A stretch of DNA of 64,000 bases, taken from contig NZ_JASBQQ010000007.1 of the NCBI RefSeq assembly GCF_029961185.1, forward strand, positions 58,501-122,500, in the 5' to 3' direction. This stretch comes from Albidovulum aestuarii (GTDB lineage Bacteria > Pseudomonadota > Alphaproteobacteria > Rhodobacterales > Rhodobacteraceae). Under the pieces are notes generated by a model that saw nothing but the letters and a program-made list of their open reading frames with translations, was not told the origin of the DNA and ran no database searches. A program made the position numbers and the translations under genes. Every line of letters starts with the position of its first letter. Position 1 is the stretch's first letter. Shown here piece after piece: positions 37,546 to 47,657 of the stretch.

Positions 37546-38622
37546 ATGAAAGTTGACGGCAAAGCCTATCGCACGATCTGGCCCGATTCCGACGGAGAAT
37601 CGGTCATCATCCTCGACCAGACGCTCTTTCCGCACCGGTTTGAGACGGCGCGGCTGACGGTGGTCGAGGATGCGGCCCGTGCGATTTCCGATATGCTCGT
37701 GCGCGGCGCGCCACTCATCGGCGCCACTGCGGCCTATGGGATGGTACTGGCGATGCGGTCCGATGCCTCCGATGCGGCGCTTCGTGCGGCCTATGAGCAA
37801 CTGCACGCCACCCGCCCCACCGCGATCAACCTGCGCTGGGCGCTTGACCGTATGGAGGCGGTTTTGCGCCCGCTGCCGCATGGCGACCGCGCCGGGGCGG
37901 CGTGGGAGGAGGCCGCGCGGGTCTGCGATGAGGATGTCGGGATCAACTCGGCCATCGGTGATAACGGCCTTGCGATCATCCGCGATGTCGCCGCGAAGAA
38001 GGGTGGCTCACCGGTCAACATCCTCACCCATTGCAATGCTGGCTGGCTGGCGACCGTCGATTGGGGCACCGCCACCGCGCCGATCTACAAGGCGCATGAT
38101 GCCGGTATCCCGGTCCATGTCTGGGTCGATGAAACCCGCCCCCGCAATCAGGGCGCATTTCTGACCGCCTGGGAACTGGGCCGTCACGGCGTGCCGCACA
38201 CGGTTATCGTCGACAATGCGGGCGGGCATCTGATGCAGCACGGGCAGGTCGATATGGTGATCACCGGGACCGACCGGACCACCGCGCGGGGCGATGTCTG
38301 CAACAAGATCGGCACCTATCTGAAGGCTTTGGCGGCGCAGGATAACGGCGTGCCGTTCTATGTGGCGCTGCCCACACCCACCATCGACCACCGGGTGTCG
38401 GACGGCGTCGCCGAGATCCCGATCGAGGACCGTTCGGGCGATGAGGTCCGCTTCATATCGGGCCGTTCGGGGGGTGGGATCACGCAGGTCGATCTGCTGC
38501 CCCCCGCCTCTGCTGTCGCCAATCCGAGCTTCGACGTGACGCCCGCCCGGCTGGTCACGGCGCTGATCACCGAGAAAGGCGTGATCCCGGCGACGGAGGG
38601 GGCGATTGCCGGTTTGAGGTGA
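37546..38622 (+). CDS. mtnA: S-methyl-5-thioribose-1-phosphate isomerase
   Basis: Isomerises methylthioribose 1-phosphate to methylthioribulose 1-phosphate in methionine salvage. The 358 residues contain [15 protein letters not shown], the catalytic cysteine in [13 protein letters not shown] (Cys163), the catalytic aspartate in [19 protein letters not shown] (Asp243) and [28 protein letters not shown] precedes the ATG. No other mtn gene is adjacent. The related ribose-1,5-bisphosphate isomerase is less likely given these motifs and length. Confidence 0.93.
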   Translation: MKVDGKAYRTIWPDSDGESVIILDQTLFPHRFETARLTVVEDAARAISDMLVRGAPLIGATAAYGMVLAMRSDASDAALRAAYEQLHATRPTAINLRWALDRMEAVLRPLPHGDRAGAAWEEAARVCDEDVGINSAIGDNGLAIIRDVAAKKGGSPVNILTHCNAGWLATVDWGTATAPIYKAHDAGIPVHVWVDETRPRNQGAFLTAWELGRHGVPHTVIVDNAGGHLMQHGQVDMVITGTDRTTARGDVCNKIGTYLKALAAQDNGVPFYVALPTPTIDHRVSDGVAEIPIEDRSGDEVRFISGRSGGGITQVDLLPPASAVANPSFDVTPARLVTALITEKGVIPATEGAIAGLR

Positions 38623-38639
38623 CGGTCCTTTAAAAGTAA

Positions 38640-38657
38640 GGTGGGTTTAAACCCACC
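38640..38657. repeat. Perfect 18-base palindrome downstream of mtnA
   Basis: GGTGGGTTTAAACCCACC reads the same on both strands. It lies 17 bases after mtnA and just beyond the trxA terminator, between convergent genes, with TTTTAAAGG on its left as read on the minus strand. From memory, similar GTGGGTTTAAACCCAC elements recur between genes in Rhodobacteraceae genomes, so it may belong to a dispersed palindrome family or serve as the mtnA terminator. Confidence 0.5.
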
Positions 38658-38662
38658 GTACG

Positions 38663-38691
38663 AAAGAAAAAGAGCGCCCGAAGGCGCCCTC
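38663..38691 (-). terminator. Rho-independent terminator of trxA
   Basis: On the minus strand GAGGGCGCC-TTCG-GGCGCTC forms a seven-base-pair GC-rich stem with a TTCG tetraloop and is followed at once by TTTTTCTTTC. It lies 22 bases after the trxA stop. Confidence 0.75.
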
Positions 38692-38712
38692 TCCTACTTG
38701 CGGTTGTCCAGT

Positions 38713-39033
38713 TCAGATCGCCGATTCAATCCAGCTTTGCAGCGCGGCCTTGGGCGCGGCGCCGACCTTGTTCGACACGATCTGCCCGTCCTTGAACATG
38801 AACAGCGCCGGGATGCCGCGCACGCCCATCTGGGCGGGCGAATCGGGGTTTTCGTCCACGTTCACCTTCACGATCTTGACCTTGCCTTCATAGGCCTCGG
38901 ACAGTTCCTCCAGAGCTGGGCCGATCTGCTTGCAGGGGCCGCACCATTCGGCCCAGAAATCTACGACGACGGGGATAGCGGACTGACGGACTTCGGTGTC
39001 AAAGGTGGCGTCGGTGACGGCGACGGTGGCCAT
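38713..39033 (-). CDS. trxA: Thioredoxin 1
   Basis: Cytosolic disulfide reductase. The 106 residues show the thioredoxin fold with active site WCGPCK (Cys31, Cys34), VDFWAEW before it, KVNVDENPD, the cis-proline in RGIPALFMF and the C-terminal helix. The ATG at 39033 follows GGAGAACCACC. It is the last gene of the long leftward run addB-addA-trxA; 58 bases separate it from addA. Confidence 0.96.
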   Translation of the reverse strand: MATVAVTDATFDTEVRQSAIPVVVDFWAEWCGPCKQIGPALEELSEAYEGKVKIVKVNVDENPDSPAQMGVRGIPALFMFKDGQIVSNKVGAAPKAALQSWIESAI

Positions 39034-39091
39034 GGTGGTTCTCCAATTCGGGAATGCGTTGGGCAGAAGGTAGGCCCGGCTATGGGGCGCG

Positions 39092-42000
39092 TCAAGGGAT
39101 GGTGGTCCGGGCAAGGGCTCCCCTCACGATATCGGGATCGAGCGACATGAGTTGGCCCGTTCGTGTCCAAAGGATCGCGGTTTCTATCCGTCGGTCCGGA
39201 TAAATCTCGGCCAGCATCGCGGCATAGGCCCCCATCTGACGCAGGATGCCTTCCGGTACATCCTGCGGACCATCCGGCACGATAGCGTTGGATTTGTAGT
39301 CAATGGCCAGCACCATGTCCGGCCTAACCATGAGACGGTCGATTGTTCCACGCAGTCTGCGCCCGCCAAGGGCCGGAACACAGGCCGTCAGCTCTGCTTC
39401 GGCAAGCGTCCCTTCGGCGAATATGCGGTCCATTTCCGGAGACGCGATGACCGATCGCGCCTCGGCAAGAATAGACTCAATTTCACCTGAAAGAGGTGTT
39501 TCGTCGCCAGAGTTAATGAGTGCATGGGCAATCGCCGACCATTCCTGCTCGGGCCAAAGCGGCAGGTGCTCCAGCAACCGATGCAGCCAGACCCCGCGTT
39601 GCTTGGCGACGTCTTCGTCCAGGCCTGCCTCGCCGGGCAGGGCCTTTGCCCCGCCAAGTCCGGAAGGCGAAAGCGTTTCGCGTGTGCCCTGAATGGCAGG
39701 TGCGCGTTCCGTCACCCAGGCTGGCAATGTTGGCAGACCGGGCCGCGACACGGTCCGGGCGGCGCTCGCCTCCGGCCAAACCCCGAAGGAATGTCGGAGC
39801 ACCGATCCGGACGGCGCGTCAACACCGTCAGGTTTCACAGCCCCGGATTTCTTCATCGCATCGGCGACAAGACCATACCAACTGTCCGCGCCCTGCCCGA
39901 CATCGCCTGCCGCGCAGACGATCAGCCACACTTCGGCGCGCGTCATTGCGACATAGAGAAGACGCATCCGCTCTTCCCTTTGACGCTCCAGTGCGGCGGC
40001 AATTTCGCGTGCTATCGGCGGAGGGCTTTCGTCGGTCTTTGTCCTCCAGACCGGGATGCCATCGATCTGCAGGATCTCGTCCCGGATTCTCTCGGTCGGC
40101 TTGGCGGTGTCGGGCAAGATGACGATTGGTGACTCAAGCCCCTTTGCCCCATGTACGGTCATGACCCGGATTGCTTTCGACGCGGTATCGAGCTGGCGCT
40201 TTACTTCGACGTCTTCAGTTTCCATCCAGACGAGAAATCCCGTCAGGCTGGGTACCTCGACTTGTTCGAAAGCGAGCGCCTGGGCCAAAAGCGCATCTAT
40301 GCCGTCCTCGGCCTCCGGTCCCAGCCGCGCAAGCAGCTTTCGTCGTCCATCATGTCGCGTGAGCATGCGTTCGATAAGGTCGAAGGGGCGCAGAAAGTCA
40401 GCCTGATCACGCAGGTCGCTAAGAACGGCCGCAGTTTCAGGAAAGTCTCCGGCCCGCTCGCGCAGCGCCGACCATAGGTAGGCATCGCCGCGCCCGTACG
40501 CCAGATCGAATAGCTGGCTCTCACTCCACCCGAAAAGCGGCGAGCGGAGCGCGGCGGCAAGCGCCAGATCGTCTTCGGGTGTGGCCAGAAAACCAAGAAG
40601 CGCCGCAAGGTCCTTGACCGCAAGCTCCCCACCGATTTTCAGCCGATCCGCTCCGGCGATATCCAGCCCGGCCGCTTTGCAGGCACGGATGATTTCATGG
40701 AATAGCTCGGACCGCCGCTGGACCAGGATCAGGAAGTCGCCTTCATGCACCCGGCGCGGTCCGTCTTTCGTATCGATTTGCGTGCCTGTATCGATGAGCC
40801 TGCGGATTTCGCCTGCAATCTGACGGGCGAGGACAACCGTATGGTGGTCGTCCGGAAGGATGTCTGTAGGATCGAACCATTCCTTTTCATCGGGCTTGGA
40901 CACGGGCGCCACCACCGGCCAGAGATCGACACGGCCGGGCAGGTCATTTTTGAAGGCGATGTGTTTGAACGCGCCGCCAAGGCCGCGATTGATGCGTTCA
41001 TCAAAGGTCAGATCAACAATGTTCAGGATCGCAGTTGACGACCGGAAAGAATGCAGCAGTTCCAGTTCGTGGAACGAAATCGAAGCGGCTTTGTGTTTTT
41101 CGGTGAAGTGGCGTTTCATGTCGTCAAAGGCCGTCAGATCTGCACCCTGGAAGGAATAGATCGACTGCTTCTTGTCGCCGACGACAAAGATCGTCCTGAC
41201 TGCGTCCCGCGCGCCCTCGCCTGACGTAAATTCCTCAGCCAGACGTTCGATCACCTGCCATTGGCTAGGGCTGGTGTCCTGGGCTTCATCGACAAGGATG
41301 TGGTCAATGCCGCCATCGAGTCGGAACAGCACCCAAGCCGCGACGGAACGATCTGACAGAAGCGTGGCGGCCCGCGCGATCAGGTCATCGAAGTCAAGCC
41401 AGCCACCTTGTGCCTTGCGTTGCACGTAACGCGGCAGGAAGGCAGCAGCAAAGCGGTGCAAGGCATGCGTTCTTTCGGCGGCGGCGAGAGCGATCCGTCT
41501 GTTGCGCGCCGCCTCGACCCGCAGCATCAGCGCCTCTAGCGCGGGCATGAGCGGCGCGGCCGAGCCTTCTCGCAGGCTCTTGGTCGGGAACGCGCCGGTC
41601 TTGGCGGTAAACGGTCCCGCCTTCGCGGCTCCTTTCCCGTGCAGAAGAACCCGCTCAAGCCCTTCGATCGCCGGGACATCGGGCGAATCGAGCGAAAGGG
41701 CCCGCAGCTTTTCCGCAGCCTCCGAATCCCGCGTGCCGCTGCCGAGAAGCAGCGGGATGAGGTCCGCGATAAGCTCCGCTTCGCCACCCATGAACGTGGA
41801 CGCCACAAGGTCTGCGGCCTCGTATCCCTCCGCAAGGTCGAACATGGCAAGCACCGTGTTGCGATTCGGATCGCGGGGAAAATCGAGACTATTCCGGCAC
41901 AAATCGCCCAAGAACCGCGACAGATCCTCGCCAGAGACGAAGCCAGCGATGGCGTCGAACGCCGCAGTATCCGTGCCCGCCGCCAATTCTTCGACGATCT

Positions 42001-42469
42001 CCTCTCGCATGAGCCGCGCCGCTCGGTCGTCCATTTCGCGGAAATCTGGCGAGACGCGGGCCTCCAGTGGGAAGCGGCGCAGGAGCGACGCGCAGAAGGA
42101 GTGAATGGTCTGGATCTTCAGCCCGCCGGGCGTTTCGATCGCGCGTGCGAAAAGGCGGCGCGCGCGCGCCAGGGTGGGGCGGTCTACGGTTTCCACCCCC
42201 AACTCCAGCAGAGCGTCGCGCAGACGCGCCTCGGGCAGCATCGCCCATTTGCCAAGCCGGTCAAAGAGCCGGTTCTGCATTTCGCTGGCGGCCGCCTTGG
42301 TATAGGTGAGGCAAAGTATCTTTTGTGGTTCAGTACCACCCATCAGCAGGCGCGCCACCCGATCAACGAGCACCCGGGTCTTGCCGGACCCGGCATTGGC
42401 CGAAAGCCATGTTGACTGGCTGGGATCAGCGGCGCGGACCTGCGCCTCGGTGGCATCGTTCCGCATCAT
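39092..42469 (-). CDS. addA: AddA, helicase-nuclease subunit of AddAB
   Basis: UvrD-like helicase with a C-terminal nuclease, processing double-strand breaks for RecA-dependent repair. The 1125 residues start [20 protein letters not shown], with Walker A ANAGSGKT (24-31), helicase motifs [29 protein letters not shown] and [22 protein letters not shown], and a PD-(D/E)XK nuclease near residue 1060 ([14 protein letters not shown]). The start overlaps addB by four bases; the ATG one codon later is also possible. Typical length for alphaproteobacteria. Confidence 0.95.
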   Translation of the reverse strand: MMRNDATEAQVRAADPSQSTWLSANAGSGKTRVLVDRVARLLMGGTEPQKILCLTYTKAAASEMQNRLFDRLGKWAMLPEARLRDALLELGVETVDRPTLARARRLFARAIETPGGLKIQTIHSFCASLLRRFPLEARVSPDFREMDDRAARLMREEIVEELAAGTDTAAFDAIAGFVSGEDLSRFLGDLCRNSLDFPRDPNRNTVLAMFDLAEGYEAADLVASTFMGGEAELIADLIPLLLGSGTRDSEAAEKLRALSLDSPDVPAIEGLERVLLHGKGAAKAGPFTAKTGAFPTKSLREGSAAPLMPALEALMLRVEAARNRRIALAAAERTHALHRFAAAFLPRYVQRKAQGGWLDFDDLIARAATLLSDRSVAAWVLFRLDGGIDHILVDEAQDTSPSQWQVIERLAEEFTSGEGARDAVRTIFVVGDKKQSIYSFQGADLTAFDDMKRHFTEKHKAASISFHELELLHSFRSSTAILNIVDLTFDERINRGLGGAFKHIAFKNDLPGRVDLWPVVAPVSKPDEKEWFDPTDILPDDHHTVVLARQIAGEIRRLIDTGTQIDTKDGPRRVHEGDFLILVQRRSELFHEIIRACKAAGLDIAGADRLKIGGELAVKDLAALLGFLATPEDDLALAAALRSPLFGWSESQLFDLAYGRGDAYLWSALRERAGDFPETAAVLSDLRDQADFLRPFDLIERMLTRHDGRRKLLARLGPEAEDGIDALLAQALAFEQVEVPSLTGFLVWMETEDVEVKRQLDTASKAIRVMTVHGAKGLESPIVILPDTAKPTERIRDEILQIDGIPVWRTKTDESPPPIAREIAAALERQREERMRLLYVAMTRAEVWLIVCAAGDVGQGADSWYGLVADAMKKSGAVKPDGVDAPSGSVLRHSFGVWPEASAARTVSRPGLPTLPAWVTERAPAIQGTRETLSPSGLGGAKALPGEAGLDEDVAKQRGVWLHRLLEHLPLWPEQEWSAIAHALINSGDETPLSGEIESILAEARSVIASPEMDRIFAEGTLAEAELTACVPALGGRRLRGTIDRLMVRPDMVLAIDYKSNAIVPDGPQDVPEGILRQMGAYAAMLAEIYPDRRIETAILWTRTGQLMSLDPDIVRGALARTTIP

Positions 42470-45411
42470 CCCACATTCTCCGGGACGGGCGCATCGCTCA
42501 TCTGCCATTCACCGAAACGGGCGAGATGGTCATAGTCGCCCGGGCGCCTCGATTCAAATACCGCTCGGCGGGAGATGAAACCGGTTTCGCGTTTCAGGTA
42601 AGCGGCAATGAGTTTGCCGAGGCGATCCCATTCGGCCTCCATCAATCCCTCCTCCATCAGACCGGGCCGTTCGCCGCCTTCTCCGCCGAGGTGGATATAG
42701 GTCGTACCAGCGACTTCGCGGGGCCCAAGTTCAGCAAAGCCGCCGCGCTCTGCCATTGCCGCTTCGAGGATCAACTGCTTTTCGAATGCTTTCTGTTTTT
42801 TGTCGCTTGGCGGAATCCCTGTCTTGTAGTCGTAAATATGCACGCGACCGTCGTTCAGAAGGTCGATCCTATCCGGCCGGGCCGTAACCGTGAACAAGCC
42901 GTTTTCCAGCGTAACAGACCCTGTTTTTTCGATTATAAACGGATCACCCACCGCTTGCCGGCTGTTTTCCGTCGCAACAAAGCTGTCGGCAATGCGGGTC
43001 AGTCTGGCGAGCCACAATCGCCGGGCACTTGGCCAGGCGATTTCAGCATCCAGCACCGATTCCGCCAGTTCCAGAAGTCGTTTGTGCGCGGAGTTTTCGC
43101 TTTCGCCTTGGGGTCGCGTTTTGATGAAGGTCTCGACCAGTTTGTGCAGCACCTTTCCCCGAAGTCGGGCATCCGGTGTCGGTCGCAAGGGCTCAAGCGG
43201 CCTTAAACGCAGAATGGAGCGGGCGTAGATCGCGTAGGGATCCCGGATCAAACGCTCGATGCCAGTGACCGGCAGTTCGCGCGGTCGGGCTGCAACCGGC
43301 GGTCGCGGCGCAGGACGTTGCGCGGGCGCCGTTCGGTCCACCAACTCCGCAGCCGCGGCAAGGTCCAGCCAGGATTTCCCGCGATCCCGCATCAAACGCA
43401 GAGCCGTCGGGCCCTGCTGGTCGGGCAGACCCTCCAACAAGTTCGTCAGCCGAGCAAGCCAGCGGGACGGAACGGTTTCGGCCTCGGAATCCCGGATCGC
43501 GCGGGTAAAGATGACTTCGGGGGCGGCGGCCGCTTGTTGGAAGTCATGTGCGGACAGTCCTATCTGACGTTCGGGCAGCAGCAATCCGGTCTTGAATCGC
43601 ATCTGACGCGAGAGCCATGGATCAGGTGCAGGCGTGGCGGGCCAGACACCATCGTTCAGACCCGAGAGGATAACGAGGTCGGCACCCTGCACGCGCGCTT
43701 CAAGCGTACCCCAGATTGCGATCAGCGGATGGGCTGCCTCTGAACGACGGACGCTGCCATTGGCCAGAAGTGTAGACACGAGATTGGCATAGTCGACAGG
43801 ACGCAGCTTACCGCCATGATCGGCCTCACGGCGAAGGTCTTCCATCGTCCGCAGACAAAGCTCGCCGGCCTCCTGACGCCACATCTCACTGTCGTTAACA
43901 TCGCCACCGGGACCTGCGGCGAGCGTACAGGTTGTTGCAAGATGCATCTCCAGCAACGTCGATACGGTATCTTCCTGAACGGCCTCTACCCCGGCGATAA
44001 CTGCCGCAACCCATTGGGCCCAAACAGCGCGCTCAGCATCACCACCGGTCCTTGCCCAAGCCGTCAGGTCCTCGCCGGTAGGAAAAGGGGGACCCTTGCG
44101 CCGCAGTTTCAGCTCCAGGTCGCGTGTGAAGCGCAGGTGGTTTCCGCGATCCCCGGCGCCAGTGGCCGCCAGCGGGTGTTTGAGAAGGATCAGCAGCGCC
44201 TCGGACGTCAGCTTCCGTCCAAGTAACGCAGCGGTATGCCGCAAAAGTCGCCCGGGTGCAGTCTGGACCAATGGCTGACCCGCGCTGTCGTCCGGCCGGA
44301 TTCCCCATCGGTCTAGCGCCGCTGAAACACGTCTGGTCAGATTGCGATCCGGTGTGATGAGCGCTGCACGCCGCCCGTCTTCGGCCGCTTTACGCAGGCA
44401 GAGGGCGATCGCAGTGGCTTCGGCCCTTTCACTGGGCGCTTCGATAAGTGTCAGGTGATCAGTTGCCGGAGAAAGTAGTCCAAGAGTTGCCCCTTCCGTC
44501 ATCCATTGGTCTGTCACCGGAGCAGGGCGCAGCGCCAGTGACAGCAGGCGATTGCGCGAGGGATCCGGTGCCTTGTTTTCCTGCCAGGCAGGAATGTCAG
44601 CGGGCTTCAGCTGCAAAGACTGCATCAGGGGCCAGAAACGATACTGAGGGTGGTCCTCTGCCGGAAATTGACCGGAACAGAGACTGTTCCAGGCAAATTC
44701 TGGCATTCCGAAATCGAAACCCGGCAGCACGACGGCCCCTTGTGGCAATCGGGCGACCGCTTGAAGAAATATCTGGGTTGCGCCACGTGAACCGGTGGAG
44801 CCCGCGACGATCACGGGGTCGGCGGGCGGCGCGTCATGCCAATGCTTGACCAAAGCCTCTATTACCTTGCGCTGGCGCGCGGACGAATCCGGAGCAGCAT
44901 CCGCTTCGAAATAGCGGGCAACGATACGGATAAACGCGAGGCTGCGTTCCCAGTGTGCCGCGTGATTTTCGGCCAGATCCGAAGCCTCAAGCGCTTTTGG
45001 CGCGACGCCTTCGCTCTGCATCTCGTCCATAAGGCGGGCCAGACTGTCCGCCAGATCATAGATGGCAGTACCCGGCGCAAAGTCGCCTTGCTGGGCAACG
45101 AGACCCCCGACAAGCTGTGCAAGCTCCAGGCGTCTACGCAGTGGCGGCACTGAAGGCGGAAGGCCAGCCAACGGATCCTGCCCGAGATCGGTGATAAGCC
45201 GAAGGCGTGGCAACAGGCACGCGCCATGCGCGTCAAAAGCTTGCCGGACGGATCGCAGCATACGGGAGGTGTTGAGATATAGCGTCACCCTGGGCAAGGT
45301 CTCGGGCGGGTATCCGGCAAGGCGGTCCATCAGGCCGGACACGAGCGCACCGGGAACGTCGGCCCCGGGCGGCAGAGCAAAAACGCGCGGCTTCTGGAGT
45401 GCTTCAAACAT
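42466..45411 (-). CDS. addB: AddB, nuclease subunit of AddAB
   Basis: Second subunit of the double-strand break repair complex. The 981 residues begin MFEALQKPRVFALPPGADVP, include an inactive helicase-like region (VIVAGSTGSRGATQIFLQAV replaces a strict Walker A), LSGLNDGVWPATPAPDPWLSRQ and a C-terminal nuclease domain with RPDRIDLLNDG and VHIYDYKTGIPPSDKKQ. The AddB family of this group is the 'double-strand break repair protein AddB' of alphaproteobacterial type. It overlaps murU by eight bases upstream. Confidence 0.94.
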   Translation of the reverse strand: MFEALQKPRVFALPPGADVPGALVSGLMDRLAGYPPETLPRVTLYLNTSRMLRSVRQAFDAHGACLLPRLRLITDLGQDPLAGLPPSVPPLRRRLELAQLVGGLVAQQGDFAPGTAIYDLADSLARLMDEMQSEGVAPKALEASDLAENHAAHWERSLAFIRIVARYFEADAAPDSSARQRKVIEALVKHWHDAPPADPVIVAGSTGSRGATQIFLQAVARLPQGAVVLPGFDFGMPEFAWNSLCSGQFPAEDHPQYRFWPLMQSLQLKPADIPAWQENKAPDPSRNRLLSLALRPAPVTDQWMTEGATLGLLSPATDHLTLIEAPSERAEATAIALCLRKAAEDGRRAALITPDRNLTRRVSAALDRWGIRPDDSAGQPLVQTAPGRLLRHTAALLGRKLTSEALLILLKHPLAATGAGDRGNHLRFTRDLELKLRRKGPPFPTGEDLTAWARTGGDAERAVWAQWVAAVIAGVEAVQEDTVSTLLEMHLATTCTLAAGPGGDVNDSEMWRQEAGELCLRTMEDLRREADHGGKLRPVDYANLVSTLLANGSVRRSEAAHPLIAIWGTLEARVQGADLVILSGLNDGVWPATPAPDPWLSRQMRFKTGLLLPERQIGLSAHDFQQAAAAPEVIFTRAIRDSEAETVPSRWLARLTNLLEGLPDQQGPTALRLMRDRGKSWLDLAAAAELVDRTAPAQRPAPRPPVAARPRELPVTGIERLIRDPYAIYARSILRLRPLEPLRPTPDARLRGKVLHKLVETFIKTRPQGESENSAHKRLLELAESVLDAEIAWPSARRLWLARLTRIADSFVATENSRQAVGDPFIIEKTGSVTLENGLFTVTARPDRIDLLNDGRVHIYDYKTGIPPSDKKQKAFEKQLILEAAMAERGGFAELGPREVAGTTYIHLGGEGGERPGLMEEGLMEAEWDRLGKLIAAYLKRETGFISRRAVFESRRPGDYDHLARFGEWQMSDAPVPENVG

Positions 45412-46102
45412 CGGCAGCCCCGGCGATCAGCGCCTCCGCCAGCGGAATAGAGTCCGACCGTCCGACATCGCACCAGCCCCCGCTATGTACGCAACCAAAA
45501 AGCCGCCCGTCGGCAAGGATGCGATCCCAAAGGACGTTTAGAGAAAACGCACGGTCGGACACGTTCTCGATCCCTTCAGGATTGATAATCTGTGCGCCGG
45601 TATAGACATAGTCCTTACCTCTCCTGATCCGGCCGGACTGATCCAGATCGAAATCGCCGCTCCCGGAATGGCCTGTTGCGCGGGCCTTGGGAACGAGAAG
45701 CAACAGCGCACTCATGGTGTTTGGGTCCCACCGTGATCGCAACTCGGAAAGCGCGTTAGTTCCGGTCCAGACGGCGTCGGTATTGAGGGTATAAACCGGT
45801 CCCGGCCCAAGCAGGTTGAGGGCCTTTCTCAACCCTCCGCCGGTTTCAAGCAGCGCGTCCGTTTCGTCCGAGAACGAGATATTTTGCCGATCTGAAAGGT
45901 GCGATCGTATCTGTTCGGGGTAGTAGTGAAGATTTGCGGTGACATGTCTGATTCCTGCCTGGTCGGCCAGGGTCAGCGCATGGTCAATAAGGGCCTTGTC
46001 GCCGACCTCAATCAACGGTTTCGGCCTCTGGGACGTAAGTACCCCCATCCGGGTACCGAGTCCTGCGGCAAAGAGCATCAGGGCGTCGGGTACTGGCCGC
46101 AT
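45404..46102 (-). CDS. murU: MurU-like nucleotidyltransferase
   Basis: Sugar-1-phosphate nucleotidyltransferase, probably N-acetylmuramate alpha-1-phosphate uridylyltransferase in cell-wall recycling with AmgK. The 232 residues show the nucleotide-binding start LMLFAAGLGTRMG, RPKPLIEVGDKALIDHAL, YTLNTDAVWTG, DYVYTGAQIINPEGIE and HSGGWCDVGRSDSIPLAE. I chose the ATG at 46102 with AAGGA upstream; it lies inside the amgK 3' end (25-base overlap). An ATG at 46078 would couple exactly to the amgK stop but loses the family N-terminus. Confidence 0.88.
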   Translation of the reverse strand: MRPVPDALMLFAAGLGTRMGVLTSQRPKPLIEVGDKALIDHALTLADQAGIRHVTANLHYYPEQIRSHLSDRQNISFSDETDALLETGGGLRKALNLLGPGPVYTLNTDAVWTGTNALSELRSRWDPNTMSALLLLVPKARATGHSGSGDFDLDQSGRIRRGKDYVYTGAQIINPEGIENVSDRAFSLNVLWDRILADGRLFGCVHSGGWCDVGRSDSIPLAEALIAGAADV

Positions 46103-47097
46103 TGGTCCTTTATCCTTCTGATCCGGTCTGGTGTTGGTTCCGGCAATCCGTCCTGAACGGCCACGCGAAGGGGCTGCAGGGCGGGATGGGCGAGGTTGCG
46201 TTCCAGATAGCGCCAAACCCGGGGCAGATAGTCCAGATAGTGTGCTTTGCCGAAATGCAGGCAGAGGCGGGCAAAGATGCCGACGATGCGCAGGGCGCGT
46301 TGGGCGCCGAGAAGGGCATAGATCGGCCCGAAATCTGCTGCATCTGTTCCGGTATGGTCAAGGTAGCATTGGATTGCTTCCGCTTCGGTCGCTTCTGACA
46401 CGTCGCGCCGGGCGTCTTGCAGAAGTGAGACCAGATCATAGGCCGGATGAGCTGTAACGGCGTCCTGAAAATCCAGAAGGCCGACACGTGCAGTGCCTGT
46501 CCGGGTTGGCAACCATATCAGATTCTCGGCATGAAAGTCGCGCAGGCTGGTGACCATTCGCTCGCTTGCTAAGGTGCCGTAAAGCTCCGCGATGATGTCC
46601 GGCAGCATATCTGCGCAACCGACGGATTCCATACCGATCCCGGGCAAATACCACCGCGGAGTCAGCGAGACGAGCTCGGAAAGACCGGTGGCGCCAAGCG
46701 GCGTCAGAAAGGATGGGGGAGACTGATTGTGAAGGTCGGCGAGAAAATCGACGGCTGCCCGGTAGAGCGGGATTTCCAGATCATGTGATTGCAACATGAG
46801 CCGGGCGAACAGGTCATCGCCGAGATCTTCGAGGAGTACCAGGCCAGCGGCATGGTTTTTGTCTAAGATGTCGGGTGCCGAATAACCGTTCGAGCGTAAC
46901 CAGCTCGCCATACGCGTGAACCGTTGCGTGTCCTCGCCACGGTCTGGTGGCGCGTCCATAAGGACCGCGCGTTCACCATTCAGGACCAGCCGTTCATAGC
47001 GTCGTTCGGAGGCGTCCCCGGCCAGAACGGTTCTTTGTGCATCCCCCCATCCGGCGCTTTCGAGAAAGCCTTTGATCAGCTCGGATCGGTCGTTCAT
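46078..47097 (-). CDS. amgK: AmgK-like sugar kinase (aminoglycoside phosphotransferase fold)
   Basis: Probable anomeric kinase for N-acetylmuramate/N-acetylglucosamine, making the 1-phosphate used by MurU. The 339 residues have an APH fold: VLAGDASERRYERLVL, VLLEDLGDDLFARLML, the catalytic loop SLRDFHAENLIWLP and VGLLDFQDAV with the metal aspartate, then a helical end. Its start overlaps the tsaE stop by four bases (47094-47097). The tsaE-amgK-murU order is conserved in alphaproteobacteria, which supports the assignment. Confidence 0.88.
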   Translation of the reverse strand: MNDRSELIKGFLESAGWGDAQRTVLAGDASERRYERLVLNGERAVLMDAPPDRGEDTQRFTRMASWLRSNGYSAPDILDKNHAAGLVLLEDLGDDLFARLMLQSHDLEIPLYRAAVDFLADLHNQSPPSFLTPLGATGLSELVSLTPRWYLPGIGMESVGCADMLPDIIAELYGTLASERMVTSLRDFHAENLIWLPTRTGTARVGLLDFQDAVTAHPAYDLVSLLQDARRDVSEATEAEAIQCYLDHTGTDAADFGPIYALLGAQRALRIVGIFARLCLHFGKAHYLDYLPRVWRYLERNLAHPALQPLRVAVQDGLPEPTPDRIRRIKDQCGQYPTP

Positions 47098-47609
47098 TCC
47101 AGATTGGCCTGAATTGTTGTGAGCAGGGCGAAAACCGGGGCCCATCGGGGGCTGGAAGCGGAAAAAGTCGCCACTCGGCTATTCTCTCCTTTGCCCGCTG
47201 CAATCTCCAGCGACAACGCGCTCCTTGGCTGCTCGGGGCCCAGTCTATCAGGCCATTCAACCAGGCAAATTGCGGTTTCGAACGCGTCACCCAATCCAAG
47301 CTCCATCACACCGTCTGGGTTCGTTACGCGATAGAGATCGGCATGCCAGATTTCGACGTTGTTCAGATCGTAAATCTGAACGAGCGTGAAGGTCGGTGAA
47401 GGGACTTCCTCCATCCTGCCTTCTGATCTCAGACGGCTTTGGATCAGAGTACGACAAAAATGCGTTTTCCCCGCACCAATCGGGCCACTGATCAATAAGG
47501 TGTCGCCGATCGTAAGCATCTCAGAGATCCGGGATGCTATGTGCGTCGTTGCCTCTTCGGTAGGCAGAGTTAGCTGGATTTTGTAGCTGTGCTGCGCGGC
47601 ATGAGTCAT
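47094..47609 (-). CDS. tsaE: TsaE, tRNA threonylcarbamoyladenosine synthesis ATPase
   Basis: ATPase needed with TsaB, TsaC and TsaD for t6A37 modification of tRNAs reading ANN codons. The 171 residues have LPTEEATTHIASRISEM, Walker A SGPIGAGKT (41-49), VPSPTFTLVQIY, IWHADLYRVTNPDGVMELGL and LVEWPDRLG, all family marks. It lies 48 bases after the divL-like gene on the same strand and is coupled to amgK. Confidence 0.95.
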   Translation of the reverse strand: MTHAAQHSYKIQLTLPTEEATTHIASRISEMLTIGDTLLISGPIGAGKTHFCRTLIQSRLRSEGRMEEVPSPTFTLVQIYDLNNVEIWHADLYRVTNPDGVMELGLGDAFETAICLVEWPDRLGPEQPRSALSLEIAAGKGENSRVATFSASSPRWAPVFALLTTIQANLE

Positions 47610-47657
47610 GCAGCGACTTTTATCCTCAGGATGGCGGTTCGCAAGACTATTGCGTCA

